From NCBI GenBank assembly GCA_001939145.1, contig LSRX01001124.1:117231-181230 (forward strand): a DNA stretch of 64,000 nt, read 5' to 3'. The position numbers and the translations under genes are program-made. The stretch comes from Symbiodinium microadriaticum (taxonomy: Eukaryota > Sar > Dinophyceae > Suessiales > Symbiodiniaceae). The notes under the pieces were generated by a model that was given only the letters and a program-made list of their open reading frames with translations, was not told the origin of the DNA and did no database searches. Positions 1 to 10,460 of this stretch are shown in pieces (position 1 is the stretch's first letter; each line of letters opens with the position of its first letter).

Positions 1-59
1 ATAGTACGGCACCCTTGTAAAAAAGACCCTTGACAGGGACCCTAATTTAGAAAACGACC
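1..59. mobile_element. Inverted-repeat element family A, right part (cut by window edge)
   Basis: The stretch carries the family A internal tract (tagtacggcacccttgtaaa) and a right terminal repeat of the form gggaccctaatttagaaaac. The same parts recur at 34298-34386, 59433-59535 and 62147-62259, where the left inverted repeat is also present. There is no coding capacity, so it is read as a MITE-like non-autonomous element. The left end lies outside the window. Confidence 0.6.
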
Positions 60-470
60 CTCACAGAAACCCCTATAGATCCCTTTCAACCCCAAAAAGG
101 ACCAGATGCCAACGAAGGCAACCCTAAACCCTAACAAACCCGTAAGCCCGAAACCCCTGAAACCCTAATCCTTTATAAACCCCAAAGCCCTAAACCTAAA
201 GCCCTTAGACCTTAAATTCCTAAAGCCGGGGCCATCAAGTCCTATCTCAAAGTTGGCATCCCAATCCCGGGTCGCCCGCAAACCCTAAACGCTAAAGCTT
301 GAACCTTTTGCCATAGGGATCAGCGAAACTGGTAACTAGTAGTACGATTCCTAAGATTTCCTCATGAACCTATCTGATAATAGTACAATATACCCCGAAA
401 CCTTTTTTTTCTAACGAGTAAGGCTTTTACCTTACCCCCAAACCCGAAACCCTAAACTCCTCGACAATTG
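60..470. other. Non-coding DNA with scattered CCCTAAA units
   Basis: Degenerate telomere-like heptamers on the C-rich strand (ccctaaaccc, ccctaacaaa) are separated by unrelated sequence. No gene was recognised. Confidence 0.6.
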
Positions 471-600
471 GAGCGCTTCTACTCCGCTTTCCCAGGAGCT
501 TTCCGGAAATTGGACTGCGGATCCAACGTCTCCATCACACAAGAAGATCTCGAAGTTGTTGGTGGCGGCTTCCCAAGAAGATCATCAGAGTTCAGGGATT
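471..600 (+). CDS. Exon-like island, unknown gene
   Basis: An open stretch reads FYSAFPGAFRKLD and then SITQEDLEVVGGG with exon-like codon choice, while both sides are telomere-like DNA. Splice boundaries are not clear. No family was recognised. It may be an exon of the same + strand gene as the islands at 774-861 and 2963-3034, but no join can be shown from sequence alone. Confidence 0.2.
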
Positions 601-773
601 TCTTGGTCTCCTTTTTTTTGTTGTTTGGGGGGGGGTTGTCATAGGGGTTACCGTAATGGGGAGACGAAGTAGACATACTGGATCAAAGTAGGGATTGCCT
701 GCAGCCCCAAATCACGAACCTTTGTAAGGCGGCAGTTGAGGCTTTGAAACCTTGTGCATCTAACTTCGTGGGG

Positions 774-861
774 CGCAAAAACCCGAAGCCGGTCTGTCGG
801 AAGGAAGAACGACAAGGTGTCCATCAAGGATACCTACTCCGAGACTCGAAGTAAAGCCTTA
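774..861 (+). CDS. Exon-like island, unknown gene
   Basis: Reads RKNDKVSIKDTYSETRS with codons rich in C and G at the third position, then runs into gtaaagcc, a plausible GT donor at about 861, followed at once by CCCTAAA-type sequence. Unknown function. Confidence 0.25.
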
Positions 862-1065
862 AACCCTCAAGGCTAAACCCCCATTCGGCAGAGCATGCTT
901 ATATAGAGCCGTTCTAGATCCATTCATAGATCCCTCCCAACCCTGAACCCTAAACCACCCCTAAACCCTAAACCCCCAACATCCCCAGACCACGCGCCCG
1001 AAGCCGCAAGAGGCGAAGCCAAAGCCTTTGGCGAGCTTGGAGCATCCCGGCTTGGGCAACACAGG

Positions 1066-1175
1066 GTTTGGTTTAGGGTTTAGGGTTTAGGGTTCAGGGC
1101 TTAGGGTTTAGGCTTCAGGGTTTAGGGTTCAGAGTTTAGGGTTTAGGGTTCAGGGTTTAGGGGGTTTGGGTAGGT
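1066..1175. repeat. Telomere-like TTTAGGG tract (G-rich strand on +)
   Basis: Runs of tttaggg alternate with ttcaggg and cttaggg variants. The orientation is opposite to the CCCTAAA sequence that flanks it at 930-985 and 1360-1480. Confidence 0.9.
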
Positions 1176-1666
1176 TTGGTGGTACGAAAGTTGGTGAGGA
1201 TTATGCCTTGAACTACCGCAACCCACTTTTTGTAGGTTCTTATTATAGGCCCTGAACATAGAAAGTATAGGGGCCCTGCGAAAAGGTAGGCTTTATTTCA
1301 CTAGTTCAAGGTGGGGGGTAATAAGTTTGACTTTGGAGGCTGTGACTGTGAAGGCGGCCCTAAAGCCTAAACCTCAAACCCTAAAGTTTAATCCCTCAAG
1401 CCCTAACCTCTTATAAACCCTAGACCATGAACCCTAAACCTTAAAATAAACCCTGAAGCCCTAAACCGCTAAAACCCTAGGCCGCAAATTCGCCTTGAAA
1501 GTTTGGGGTCCCGATGCACTTCGATGAGCAGCTTTGAGAGCGGGGTGACGGAAAGCTGCATAAAGCGTTCAGGGCTCCTCTTAAAGGAACCCCATGAAGG
1601 AAAGCGCCGGTTTAGGGTTTAGGGGTTTAGGGTTTAGGGTATAGGATTTGGGGGTTAGGGTTTAGG

Positions 1667-2110
1667 GTTTAGGGTATAGGATATAGGATTTGGGGGTTCA
1701 GGGGTTGGTTGGGGTCGTGGGGCTTGGGGACCTTCAGACTTCGGGGGGCTTTGGGGGCTTCGGGTTGAAAGTCCTCACCAGATTCGTCTACTTTTGGGGG
1801 TTTAGGGTTTAGGGTTTAGGGTATAGGATATAGGATTTGGGGGTTCAGGGGTTGGTTGGGGTCGTGGGGCTTGGGGACCTTCAGACTTCGGGGGGCTTTG
1901 GGGGCTTCGGGTTGAAAGTCCTCACCAGATTCGTCTACTTTTGGGGGTTTAGGGTTTAGGGTTTAGGGTATAGGATATAGGATTTGGGGGTTCAGGGGTT
2001 GGTTGGGGTCGTGGGGCTTGGGGACCTTCAGACTTCGGGGGGCTTTGGGGGCTTCGGGTTGAAAGTCCTCACCAGATTCGTCTACTTTTGGGGGTTTAGG
2101 GTTTAGGGGT
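1667..2110. repeat. 147-bp tandem repeat, three copies
   Basis: Three near-identical units start their ggttcagggg segment at 1695, 1842 and 1989, a period of 147 bp. Each unit has a unique part (gaaagtcctcaccagattcg) followed by tttaggg units, so the telomere-like sequence is part of the repeating unit. The copies look identical, which implies recent duplication or an assembly stutter. Confidence 0.85.
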
Positions 2111-2211
2111 TTGGGGTTTAGGGTTTAGGGGTTTATGCTTTAGGGTGCCAGGCGCCAAAACTCCCATGTAAAGCCTTTACCAAACCCGGCCAAAGCCCGT
2201 TCATCGCCAAG

Positions 2212-2276
2212 GTACTCTGCGACTTCCATTTCCACAGCCGTGGGCGAGAAGATTCCAGCGGTGGAGCTGAAGCAAG
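2212..2276 (+). CDS. Exon-like island, possibly N-terminal exon of a peroxiredoxin-5-like protein
   Basis: After a possible AG|G acceptor the stretch reads AVGEKIPAVELKQG. Peroxiredoxin-5/AHP1-type thiol peroxidases begin their domain with a similar VGDxIPxVEL segment. No other exon with the catalytic cysteine motif (PGAFTPxC) was found nearby, so the family call is weak. A GA donor could follow at 2277 (aag|gac). Confidence 0.25.
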
Positions 2277-2962
2277 GACACTACTATAGAAAGGGCACTA
2301 CAGTAGAGTCAGAGTTCAGAGTTCCTTAAGGGTTCTAACAATAGCATACCCCCCCCCACACAGACTCAGTCTTTGCTAGAGTTCTACGGTTATGCTACAG
2401 TGGACGCCAACACCCTAGTCTAAGGCCCCTAGGTGGCAGATGTGGGGATCGGTGTTTCTTCAGAGTTTTTGTGTCGCGGGACCCTCAATGTGGACACCGT
2501 TGAACCCTAAACCCTGAATCCTAGCCCGCAAGCCTTCAACCCTAAACCCCGAATGAACGGCTCAGGGGTGTCAAAGCAGCAAAAAAATTGCCAAAAACAG
2601 CCCCCAGCCCTAAACCCTAAACCCAAAACCCTAAACCCTAAGCCCCTACTAAACCCCTTCTTCCTTGCGGTCGTCTGTCAACCCGGAGACCCGGATAGCC
2701 CTGAGACGCCAAAAAGCCTCAAGCTCCAAAGCCCTAAGACCCCAGTCCTTAAACCCTAAATCCTCAACTCTTGACCGCTAGACTCCCTTCCGTCATGCAG
2801 GAGTCCGATCCCCAACTCCCTCAACAGAGCCCTAACCCCCTCAAACCCTTAAGCCCTAATCCTCGACACCTTCAGCGGTTTACGGTTTAGTTGGGGTTTA
2901 CCTTTAAAGCTCTGAACTCCGAAGCTTGAATCTTAAGCCCCAGAGCACCATCAGGAGCGGAG

Positions 2963-3034
2963 GAAACGTTGATGCCAAACCTCTACCAGATGGCCTGCGA
3001 CGATCCTCGATTTGTCTTTGACTCCCTGCTGGGG
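2963..3034 (+). CDS. Exon-like island, unknown gene
   Basis: After AG|G at 2961-2963 it reads ETLMPNLYQMACDDPRF and continues VFDSLL to a possible GT donor at 3035. Third positions are mostly C or G, unlike the flanking repeats. Function unknown. Confidence 0.3.
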
Positions 3035-3274
3035 GTTGGTGCCTTGGAATGTACAGGGTTTTACTTAGCTCAGGGCTTTAGAAGGTTGTTTTAGGACTGA
3101 AGGCTTTATCGCTCCTGTTTCTTCGGGTTTTTGTGCATTAGTGTTTAGGCTTCAGCAGGTGTTCACTGGTTTTCGGTTCAGGGTTTAGGCTTCAGCGTTC
3201 AAGGTCAAGGTCGCGCTGCAGACTTCGCGATCCTTGACATTGATCACCAGCTGGTTTTGTTTCTCCCATCATCG

Positions 3275-3440
3275 TCGTCATCATCATCATCGTCGTCATC
3301 ATCATCATCATCATCATCACCACCGTCATCATCATCACAATCGCCACGACCACCACCACCACCATCATCATCATCATCCTCATCCTCTTCCTCCGCCTCC
3401 TCCTCCTCCTCCTCATCATCATCGATGTCATAATCACAGT
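3275..3440. repeat. CAT/CAC/CTC trinucleotide microsatellite
   Basis: A compound tract of tca, cac and ctc triplets. It produces apparent poly-His or poly-Met frames on the two strands that should not be read as genes. Confidence 0.9.
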
Positions 3441-3975
3441 GACGGTGGCAGTAGTTGTAGTCGTCGTCGTACGAGCAGGAGTAGTAGTAGGATGCACATG
3501 TGGACCCGCCTTCCCCCCCAAACCATCAACTCCAAACCCACCAACCCCGCTTTATTTTTTCACAATCGATAGCCCCTAAAGCCTAAAAACCCCTGCGCCA
3601 ACTCCAACATCCCACCGGGCCTCAAGTCCGAATGAGCTTGCTACGACCCTATACGCTACACTCCGCTGCCCTCAACCGTGCAGCCCAAAAACACATGAGC
3701 TGTATACATGACCTGCGCTACGTCGCAATCCGGCCTCAACCTCGCAGGCTCTCAACTCGAAGACTTCCAACGCCCGAAGGCTCAAAGGCCCGGAAAACGC
3801 GAAGTCCTAAGCTCTGAAACGCTGAGTACAGACCCTGAAACCCTAAACCCCAAACCGCAAAGTCGTACATGGGACGGCCTGAGTCTGAAATGCAACTCCA
3901 GCCCGAAATCCTCATGTCAAGTCCCAAGCATCGCGAAAACCCTCACAGCAAAATCAGCAATCCCCAAGCCCCGAA

Positions 3976-4112
3976 CCATAAAGCCATAAAGCTTATAAGC
4001 CCTAAACCATAAACCTTATATAAGCCCTAAACCATAAAGCTTCTAAGCCCTAAACCATGAAGCTTATAAGCCCTAACCATAAAGCTTATAAGCCCTAAAC
4101 CTTATAAGCCCT
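3976..4112. repeat. Short tandem repeat built on aagcttataagccctaaacc
   Basis: About six imperfect units combine HindIII-like aagcttataag with a CCCTAAA unit and ataaa. It ends directly before the exon-like island at 4121. Confidence 0.7.
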
Positions 4113-4120
4113 ACGCCGAG

Positions 4121-4234
4121 GTATGTTCGACGGACATCCCATCGTCCAAGTTGCCAGCAATGGGCAAATCGTCTTGGACGTGCCGAAGTCTTTCGAGAGC
4201 ATCTTCGACGTGCTTTCGGCAGCAGAAAGCCGGG
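4121..4234 (+). CDS. Exon-like island, unknown gene
   Basis: Begins after gccgag (AG|GT) and reads MFDGHPIVQVASNGQIVLDV, then PKSFESIFDVLSAAESR, ending before a possible GT donor at 4235. Codon choice is strongly exon-like and the stretch has no telomere-like units although both flanks do. Hydrophobic and acidic residues alternate as in a folded domain. No family was recognised. Confidence 0.35.
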
Positions 4235-4744
4235 GTCAGTTGGGCTAAGGGCTTTTTTTCAGGGTTTATGGTTTATTGTGTGTTTTGGGGTTTAAAGTTT
4301 ACAGGACTTTGGCGGCACGGGGTTTAGGCGTTCAGGGCTGTAGGGCCTCAATTGTTGCAGAGCCCTGCCCCGGCAAGAGGCAAAAGCGGCGGCCGTACTA
4401 AAGACCAAACCGACACCTGAGACTCCAGAAACAGAGAGACCCCAAAAGCCCGGAGCTCTAAAGACTAAAACCCGCCCAAGCTTACACCTTAAGACCCCCC
4501 CCAAAAAAAAAAGAAAAGCCAAGACCCTGAGACTAAACCCTCTACGAGAGCGCTTGTGTGTATCTGGGGCCGCTGCAAGGGAAGCTTATTTGACCCAAGA
4601 GAGAGGGGAATTCTGTGGAATAGTCCCTTAACACGCGGGCGCATGCTTGAATTGTACATTGTACATACCGTGTGAACCCCCTTTTACAAGAGCCTTTAAG
4701 GCCCTTTTCGGAGCCCTTTCAGCAGGATGACCCAAACATCAAAA

Positions 4745-5085
4745 CAGCCATAAATCCTGACCCTCAACCCCAAACCTTAGACCCTAAACCCTAAACCCTA
4801 AACCCTAAACCTTAGACCCTAAACCTTAAATCCTCAACCTGACACCGCAGAGCCCCCCTGGAGGCCTTGAGCTCCTGACCTCAAAACCCGAAAAAACGGG
4901 ACCCAAAACCCTAGACCCTAAGACCCTAAACCCTCAACCCTAAACCCCAAACCCTAAAGGCCCTCAACCCTAAACCCCATACCCTAAAGGCCCTAAACCC
5001 TCAACCCTATACCCGAAAGGCCCTAAACCCTAAAATCCCAACCCTAAGACCCTAAACCTGAAACCCGAAACCCTAAACCCCCTGG
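4745..5085. repeat. CCCTAAA-type telomere-like tract
   Basis: Repeated ccctaaa with ccctcaa, ccctata and aggccctaaa variants, C-rich on the + strand. Degenerate, and interrupted by about 60 bp of other sequence. Confidence 0.85.
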
Positions 5086-5097
5086 GGGTCCACAAAG

Positions 5098-5157
5098 AAG
5101 GCGATGCTTGGGAACTCCGTGACTGAAGCCTGGAAGCTCCACTTCTCCTGTGCCGGG
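5098..5157 (+). CDS. Exon-like island, unknown gene
   Basis: Reads KAMLGNSVTEAWKLHFSCAG after cacaaag, ending before a possible GT donor (gggg|gttcg). High third-position GC. No family was recognised. Confidence 0.3.
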
Positions 5158-5503
5158 GTTCGAATTTCTGTTCTTGTTCTTAGGGGTTTGGTGTTTTTTT
5201 GTTTGTTTGTTTGTTTTTATTTTTTTGGTAGGGTTTGACTGTTTTTTTTGGGCTTGTGTGTTTAGGGTCTTTGCTATGTTTCAGTGGTTGTTTTTTTTTT
5301 TGGGGGGGGATTTTGGGCTTTCGGGTGTTTAGGGCTTTGGGGTGGGCTCTAAGGTGCCAGCTAGAATTTTCGTCCTCTGGTGTTCAAGTCTCTTTTCTGG
5401 GCTTCAGGTGTTCACTTACTTTGAAGGTTTTCGGGTCGAAAGTTGCTCTTAGGGTTCATGGTTTAGGGTTTAAGTCCAGTCATCAGTATGCCTTGCTTTA
5501 CAG

Positions 5504-5579
5504 GCTTGAAGAGGCGACACCGACGCCACATGCTAATTCCACATGCTTCATTGGGGCTTCGGTGCAGCGTTTCTGTGAG
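5504..5579 (+). CDS. Exon-like island with good splice sites, unknown gene
   Basis: The acceptor is a good match (gctttacag|g) and the donor is strong (gtgag|gtaggg at 5580). One frame reads EEATPTPHANSTCFIGASVQ and ends RFCE; another frame is also open, so the frame is not certain. Flanks are T-rich and telomere-like. Unknown function. Confidence 0.35.
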
Positions 5580-6460
5580 GTAGGGTGCAAACTTGTAATT
5601 GTTGTCGGAGTTTAGCTTCTGGCTTGTGGGCCCTGATCCTAGGTAGTATTGGGGAGACCCCTTAAAGGGGACCCTTCTTAACCCTACTTATTGAGAGGGT
5701 CTATATCCCCAAGGGTCCCCCTTAATCCCATCTCCCACCTGACAACGAGCACAGTGAGTTTATTGGAATCAAAATACCTAGCGCCTTCTTGGAATCTCTT
5801 CTGACTTGGTACGTGTTACGGCTACTTGGTAGTTCCAAAAACCGTTGCATAATAATACCACTTGCTCAACCTAGGGCCTAAATCCTAAACCTTTGGCCCT
5901 AAGCCCACGGCTTTGGATGTTTGTGCATGCGGCTGTCGGTGCTTAGGGCGGGAGGTCGAGAATATCGGCTGGTGTCTCGTTCAGGGTTTGAAGAAGCTTG
6001 GTGGGAGCTTTGAAGCTGATGTTGATGGTCGCGATGATGACCCTGCTCCCCTAGATGCCCTAGGACTAGGAGGTGTCTTGAACCCTGAAGCCAAAACCGT
6101 AAACCCGAAGACCGAAACCTCAACCCCACCCGACGACCTAAGCCTTAAATCGTAAACCCTACACATTTCGTCGTACGCCCGAAGCCCACGACCCTTCATG
6201 GATTCTTTTCCTGTATAGAACCCCCTTAAAGGAACCCTCATTGAAGATCCCGACATTATTCCTATAGTTCCCGCAAGGGAGTCCTTGTAGGAACCCCTCA
6301 AACAACCCTAAACCCTAAACGCTTAACCCTAAACTCTAAACCTTAAACCAGTTAGGTGTAACCCCCTTGTGGGAGGAGCTTCGGAGAAGGGGCGCCCACT
6401 ACACTTAATAAAAAAAATCCCTAAACCTTTGAAGGAACTCCTAACCTCCTGAGCCCCCAG

Positions 6461-6532
6461 GCAAGATCTTCGGCATCTTTGCCGACGACAGCTTGCCAGT
6501 GATCTCCGCAGCCTGTCTTCAACAGCAGGAAG
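6461..6532 (+). CDS. Exon-like island with canonical splice sites, unknown gene
   Basis: The acceptor gagcccccag|g precedes 72 nt that read KIFGIFADDSLPVISAACLQ, followed by a canonical donor (ggaag|gtaagg at 6533). This is the best-bounded short exon upstream of the retrotransposon. The following intron starts with TTTAGGG-type sequence, and the LINE at 6.85 kb would lie inside that intron or beyond the gene. No family was recognised. Confidence 0.45.
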
Positions 6533-6544
6533 GTAAGGTCTAGA

Positions 6545-6780
6545 GCTTAGGGTTACGGTTTAGGGTTTAGGGTTCAGGTTGAGGATTTCGGGCTTAGGGT
6601 TCAGGGCTGAGCGTTTAGGGCCTAGGGCTTAGGGATCGTCTGTCCCGCATGCGAGGGCTTAAAACTTAATCCTAAACCCTGCGTGCGGTTTAGGGTTTAG
6701 GGTTTAGGGTTTAGGGTCTTTCAACCGTCACCCTACATTACACCCGAAGCCTAAGCCCTAAACCCTAAACCCTAAGCCTA
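6545..6780. repeat. Telomere-like tracts upstream of the LINE, both orientations
   Basis: A G-rich + strand tract (6545-6625 and 6688-6720) is followed by CCCTAAA units at 6745-6778. The LINE 5' region follows immediately. Confidence 0.85.
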
Positions 6781-6861
6781 GGCATCTCGGCCGACCAGGT
6801 GCATTGTGCACGACTTGCCAGTTTTTTGCCAGGGGTAGCTCCATAGGACCACCCCGCAATC

Positions 6862-7251
6862 ATGTCGCAACAGTCGCTGGATGAGTATAAGCAAGCCAGG
6901 GCTGGAGCGCTACAGCAGCCACACCTCGCGCATCAGGAGCTATATTTTCGGGAGCCGCGTAACCTCAAGAGAGCAGCGCCGAGCCCAACGGTCAGCGGAC
7001 TGACCACACCGCAGGAGCAGGCGGCGAATGTTTTTACCAGCGAGGCCACACCGCAGGACGGAGCCACCTTGGTGCAGCCTGTTTTCCTTAAGGACCAGAC
7101 CGCCCTACAGGCAGTGGCTTCGGATTTTGGGGTCAATGTGAACGATCCTGCAGCAGTGGAAGCTTTTTACCAGACCCCGGTCCAAACCGCCTCGGATGTC
7201 ATCAAGCTTGTCAGAGGCTACAGCAGATTGTCATCCTTTGGAAAACTTTGA
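6862..7251 (+). CDS. LINE ORF1 (gag-like), first part
   Basis: Starts at ATG (MSQQSLDEYKQARAG) in an A-rich leader context (atcatgtc) and ends in TGA at 7249-7251. It is polar, Gln- and Ala-rich, with no recognised domain. Downstream coding continues in another frame from about 7248, so this is probably the N-terminal part of a single ORF1 protein of about 330 residues split by a one-base change near 7225-7250. ORF1 products of LINEs normally bind element RNA. Two exact CCACACCGC copies (7004, 7046) fall here, read as TTPQ and ATPQ. Confidence 0.6.
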   Translation: MSQQSLDEYKQARAGALQQPHLAHQELYFREPRNLKRAAPSPTVSGLTTPQEQAANVFTSEATPQDGATLVQPVFLKDQTALQAVASDFGVNVNDPAAVEAFYQTPVQTASDVIKLVRGYSRLSSFGKL

Positions 7252-7874
7252 CAATCATGCAGCCAACTGAGGACAGGGATTTTAGGCCAGACCGCATTGC
7301 TTGGGCAAGGCTGTGGTACGAAGAACAGGGTGGCACTTTTGTCGGTCGCCTTGAGGTCCACACCGCCTTTGCAAGACTTTTGATGGGGCCACCCCTCACA
7401 GATGACTCCACAGAGGAGTCACTCTGGTCAGAAGTTTGGAATTCCACGATGTGGGGTTCCCAGCTGGAGTTGGATCAAGCAGAAAAGCAGGCGTATAATG
7501 CGGCCAAGCTGCAGAGCCATACCTCCGGGAAGGGTGTGAATTTCGCCAAAGGCCGAAAGCACTGGTCACACGCCCTGCTTCACAACTCCACATACAGCCC
7601 CTATCCGTTTCACCTCAATTTTGTCGGCACGGACCACATCGCATATGTGTGGGACGAGTACTGCGACAAATGCGGGCAGGAATCAGAGAAAGTGGGAAGC
7701 TACGAAGTGGCAACCTACTGTGGCAAACCAGCCTATGACCACGCCGCAGATGATTCCGAGATGCCCGATGCATCCGCTCCCAGTACAGCAGCAGCACCGG
7801 GTGCTGCCACACGCCAGCGTGAAGCCAAAGCTGGCAAGGGCAAGGGCGCTAAGGCCACACCGCCCTCTGCGTGA
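7252..7874 (+). CDS. LINE ORF1 (gag-like), second part
   Basis: Open from about 7248 to the TGA at 7872-7874. It carries a compact segment with Trp and His residues (RKHWSHALLHNSTYSPYPF) and a cysteine pair DEYCDKCGQ followed by ATYCGKPAYDH. That is a possible but non-standard metal-binding group, not a classical CCHC knuckle. The C terminus is Ala/Lys-rich (AKAGKGKGAKATPPSA), typical of an RNA-binding tail. No ATG lies at the beginning, so it probably continues ORF1 after a frame change. The following frame is the same, separated by one stop codon. Confidence 0.6.
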
Positions 7875-8985
7875 AGTGTTCCTTTGTGCACGCGCACCAG
7901 CTCCCCGGGCCACACCGCCTGTGAGTTGGTCGAGTGGATGCCTGAGCAGAGCGCCGCCCCTTTGAAATTTTATCAAGCCGGCGCCGCTCGGGGCACCACC
8001 CCCTCTTTTGCCACTTTTCCTTGGTGGCCGTTTAATTCAGCGTTCAAGCTGGCAACGATTTCCGCAGCCACACCGCCCAGCCACACCGCACAGGACGGTT
8101 GGAGCCTAGTTTTGCAGCGGGGCAGAAACGCAGCCCTTCACTCCCTCAACGGCAACACTAAGCTTTTAATCACCCCCTTAGGTCCACACCTCCAAGCCAA
8201 AGCCCAACTACAGCTAAGCACTCTTATACCACCAAGCCAGAGCAGTCCTCAGATAGCCCAACCTACCCCACAATACCATCGTAGCTTTCTCCTTCGACTT
8301 CAAACCCAACTTAAAACGCCTTCAGTTACAGTCCCCTTTTTGCCTTCAACCCTAGTGAATCGAAGTCTTTTACCAGTCCAGTCCATACCGCAGGCACAGG
8401 GCTCCGCCCACACCGCCCCACCATCTAGGTCGGGAAGAAGAATCAAATATCAAACCCCAAAGGGGACTTTTGTAGTATATAGATCCAAGAAAAAGAAAAA
8501 CAAAACACGATTTCACACCTCAATTCAGAATTCAAGAATTAAGAATTTAAACCTGGAATCGTCGCGAACACCGCCTCCACGAGGCGTGCCGGGCGCCATT
8601 TTGGCGAGCGAAGAGTGTTCCCCACCCAAGGGCGGTGCAAAAGTGGGGGCAAGGGGCGCCGAGAGTCGACGGACCCGTCGCCGGGCCTATCGACAGTGGC
8701 GTGCTTACCACAATCAATGCTTGACTCAGGGGGCGGACTCCCAGGGGTCACACCGCACTTTGTCCACAAAAGCCACTCAAACAAGAGCGAAGTGGTACCG
8801 GCACAGCCTGTTTTGGCAGGCTGCAATAACCAGAAAGAAAAAGCCACAAGTTGAGGAACCCAGGACCACACCGCCTTTATCCTATAACTCTAAGTTACGG
8901 ATAGGGGCATTGAATGTACAGGGTATGGCAGACACACTTAAGCTTAAGTCTATTCTTCAGCTCATGGACTCACATAAGCTAGGAG
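7875..8985 (+). CDS. LINE ORF2, N-terminal region and start of AP endonuclease
   Basis: In frame with the ORF1 second part after the 7872 stop. A first ATG is at 7938 (MPEQSAAPLKFYQAG); reinitiation or stop readthrough are both possible. About 300 residues of low-complexity, Pro/Ser/Thr/Gln-rich linker contain exact CCACACCGC copies at 7910, 8068, 8081, 8408 and 8866. The endonuclease begins at about 8895 with LRIGALNVQGMADTLKLKS, whose N of NVQG is the conserved first catalytic motif of APE-type LINE endonucleases. The frame fails at the gg of 8985-8986; reading one base fewer continues with the SETRS motif. Confidence 0.65.
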
Positions 8986-8986
8986 G

Positions 8987-9975
8987 TTGTCACCTTAAGC
9001 GAGACCAGAAGCACATCGTACTACTCATATTTATCAGAGCAACACCTTGTCATCCTGTCGGGTAACACAAGAGATAAGTATGCAGGAGTCGGTGCAGTGG
9101 TTCACCCCAAGCTAAGGCCACACCGCGTAGATGTAATCCAGGTTAACTCTCGAATCATACATCTTATTTTCAATAAGCATGGAGGTAGAATACACATCAT
9201 AGGATGCTATGCCCCACATTCAGGCCACGACCTTGAGACAGTAAGACAACCATTTTGGGACACACTAGAGGAATACACCGCAAAGATCCCCCAACCTGAA
9301 CCACTTTACATTACCGGTGACTTCAATGTCAGATTACAGGCACAACACAAGAACGACCAGGGTGTTACAGGCCCGTATGTGTACGGTAAAGGTTCCAAAC
9401 ACATCGACCACACCGCCTCCTCCAATCGAAGCTTGTGCGTGCGATCTATGCTGTTACAGGGTATGGTTGAGGTTGCTTCCTACAAGACTCCCAACCCAGT
9501 CCACCAAATTACCTACAGAGATAAGGCGGCACCCCCAACGGACTGGAGTCAGTTTGTGTTGGACCCCCTCATCATGCAACAATTCTATCAGAAGTTACAA
9601 CAGCAGGAAGACACACAGGCACTCAACATTGCAGCTAGGGTTCGGTCCTTTTTGCCACTCGACACACCTTTACCTCCACCGCAGAAACACCCACACCCTG
9701 ATCCCACCCGCTTTCAGTGCTTGGACCACACCTTCACTAGAAAGCAGTGGTTACCATCTATCAACTCCTGTCGTAGTAAACTCCACACAGGTTTCCCTTC
9801 GGACCATTATTTGCTAGTCACAGAAATACAGGTTAAACTAGCGCAGAGACTCAAACCAACGCCACCAAAGCCTAAGCTCAACTTAGCCCAGCCCACCGCA
9901 GAGCAACAACAGGCATTTAACGATGCATTGCGCGAGGTCTTAGGCGAAGCCCCCAAGACCACACCGCAAGGATAG
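8987..9975 (+). CDS. LINE ORF2, AP endonuclease domain
   Basis: Motifs in order: LSETRS (the catalytic Glu of the QET motif), GVGAVVHP, IHIIGCYAPHSG, YITGDFNVR (catalytic Asp and Asn) and FPSDHYLLV (terminal Asp-His). This is a full set for the APE-like endonuclease that nicks target DNA for target-primed reverse transcription. The frame ends in TAG at 9973-9975. The RNase H segment opens in the frame one base away, with a possible slip at the C5 run 9950-9954. Confidence 0.75.
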
Positions 9976-10460
9976 TGTTCTACACGGACGGGTCGGGTTC
10001 TAGGGGTAAGTGTTCACAGCACACCCCAGCTGGCTGGGGCTGGTGCGCGCCACAGGGCGATGGGTGGATAGAAGCGTGCGGACCGGTTATTACGTCGCCA
10101 GACCACACCGCCTTTTTCGGAGCTAACGTAGGCTCTAACAACACGGCAGAGGTCAGCGCAATAATCGAGGCACTTCTTTACGCCATTGAAATGGAGTACA
10201 CCAGGGTCATCTTTCACACTGATAGCACATGGGCCAAAAATGTCATCTTGGGGAAGTGGAAGCCCAAAACTCACAAGAATCTGATACACAACGCCAAAAG
10301 ACTACTCAAGACCACAGGAATGCACACCACCATTGAATGGACCAAAGCGCACGTCGGTACAACAGAGGGAAAACACAGCGCGGACGCACAAGGAGGACGC
10401 ACGCAACCGATTGCAAGCGACACAAGACGCGCAACCCTAGGGCAAAGCGCCCCCAAGGAT
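9957..10460 (+). CDS. LINE ORF2, RNase H domain (upstream of RT)
   Basis: Reads RIVFYTDGSGSRGK (first Asp), NNTAEVSAIIEALLYAI (Glu), FHTDSTWAKNVI (second Asp) and WTKAHVGTTEGKHSADAQGG (final Asp): the complete D-E-D-D set of a type I RNase H. The RNA strand of the RNA/DNA hybrid would be its substrate. It lies between endonuclease and RT and shares its frame with the RT N-terminal part. In the LINE groups known to carry RNase H the domain usually follows RT, so the position is noteworthy. Confidence 0.75.

Noticed and set aside
3192..3572. His- and Met-rich open frames on both strands
   Set aside because: They are translations of a CAT/CAC microsatellite; the same bases are open in several frames.
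7884..7965. Alternative frames overlapping the LINE (for example 7621-7965 plus, 7683-7976 minus)
   Set aside because: Shadows of the GC-rich ORF1/ORF2 linker; they lack any LINE motif.
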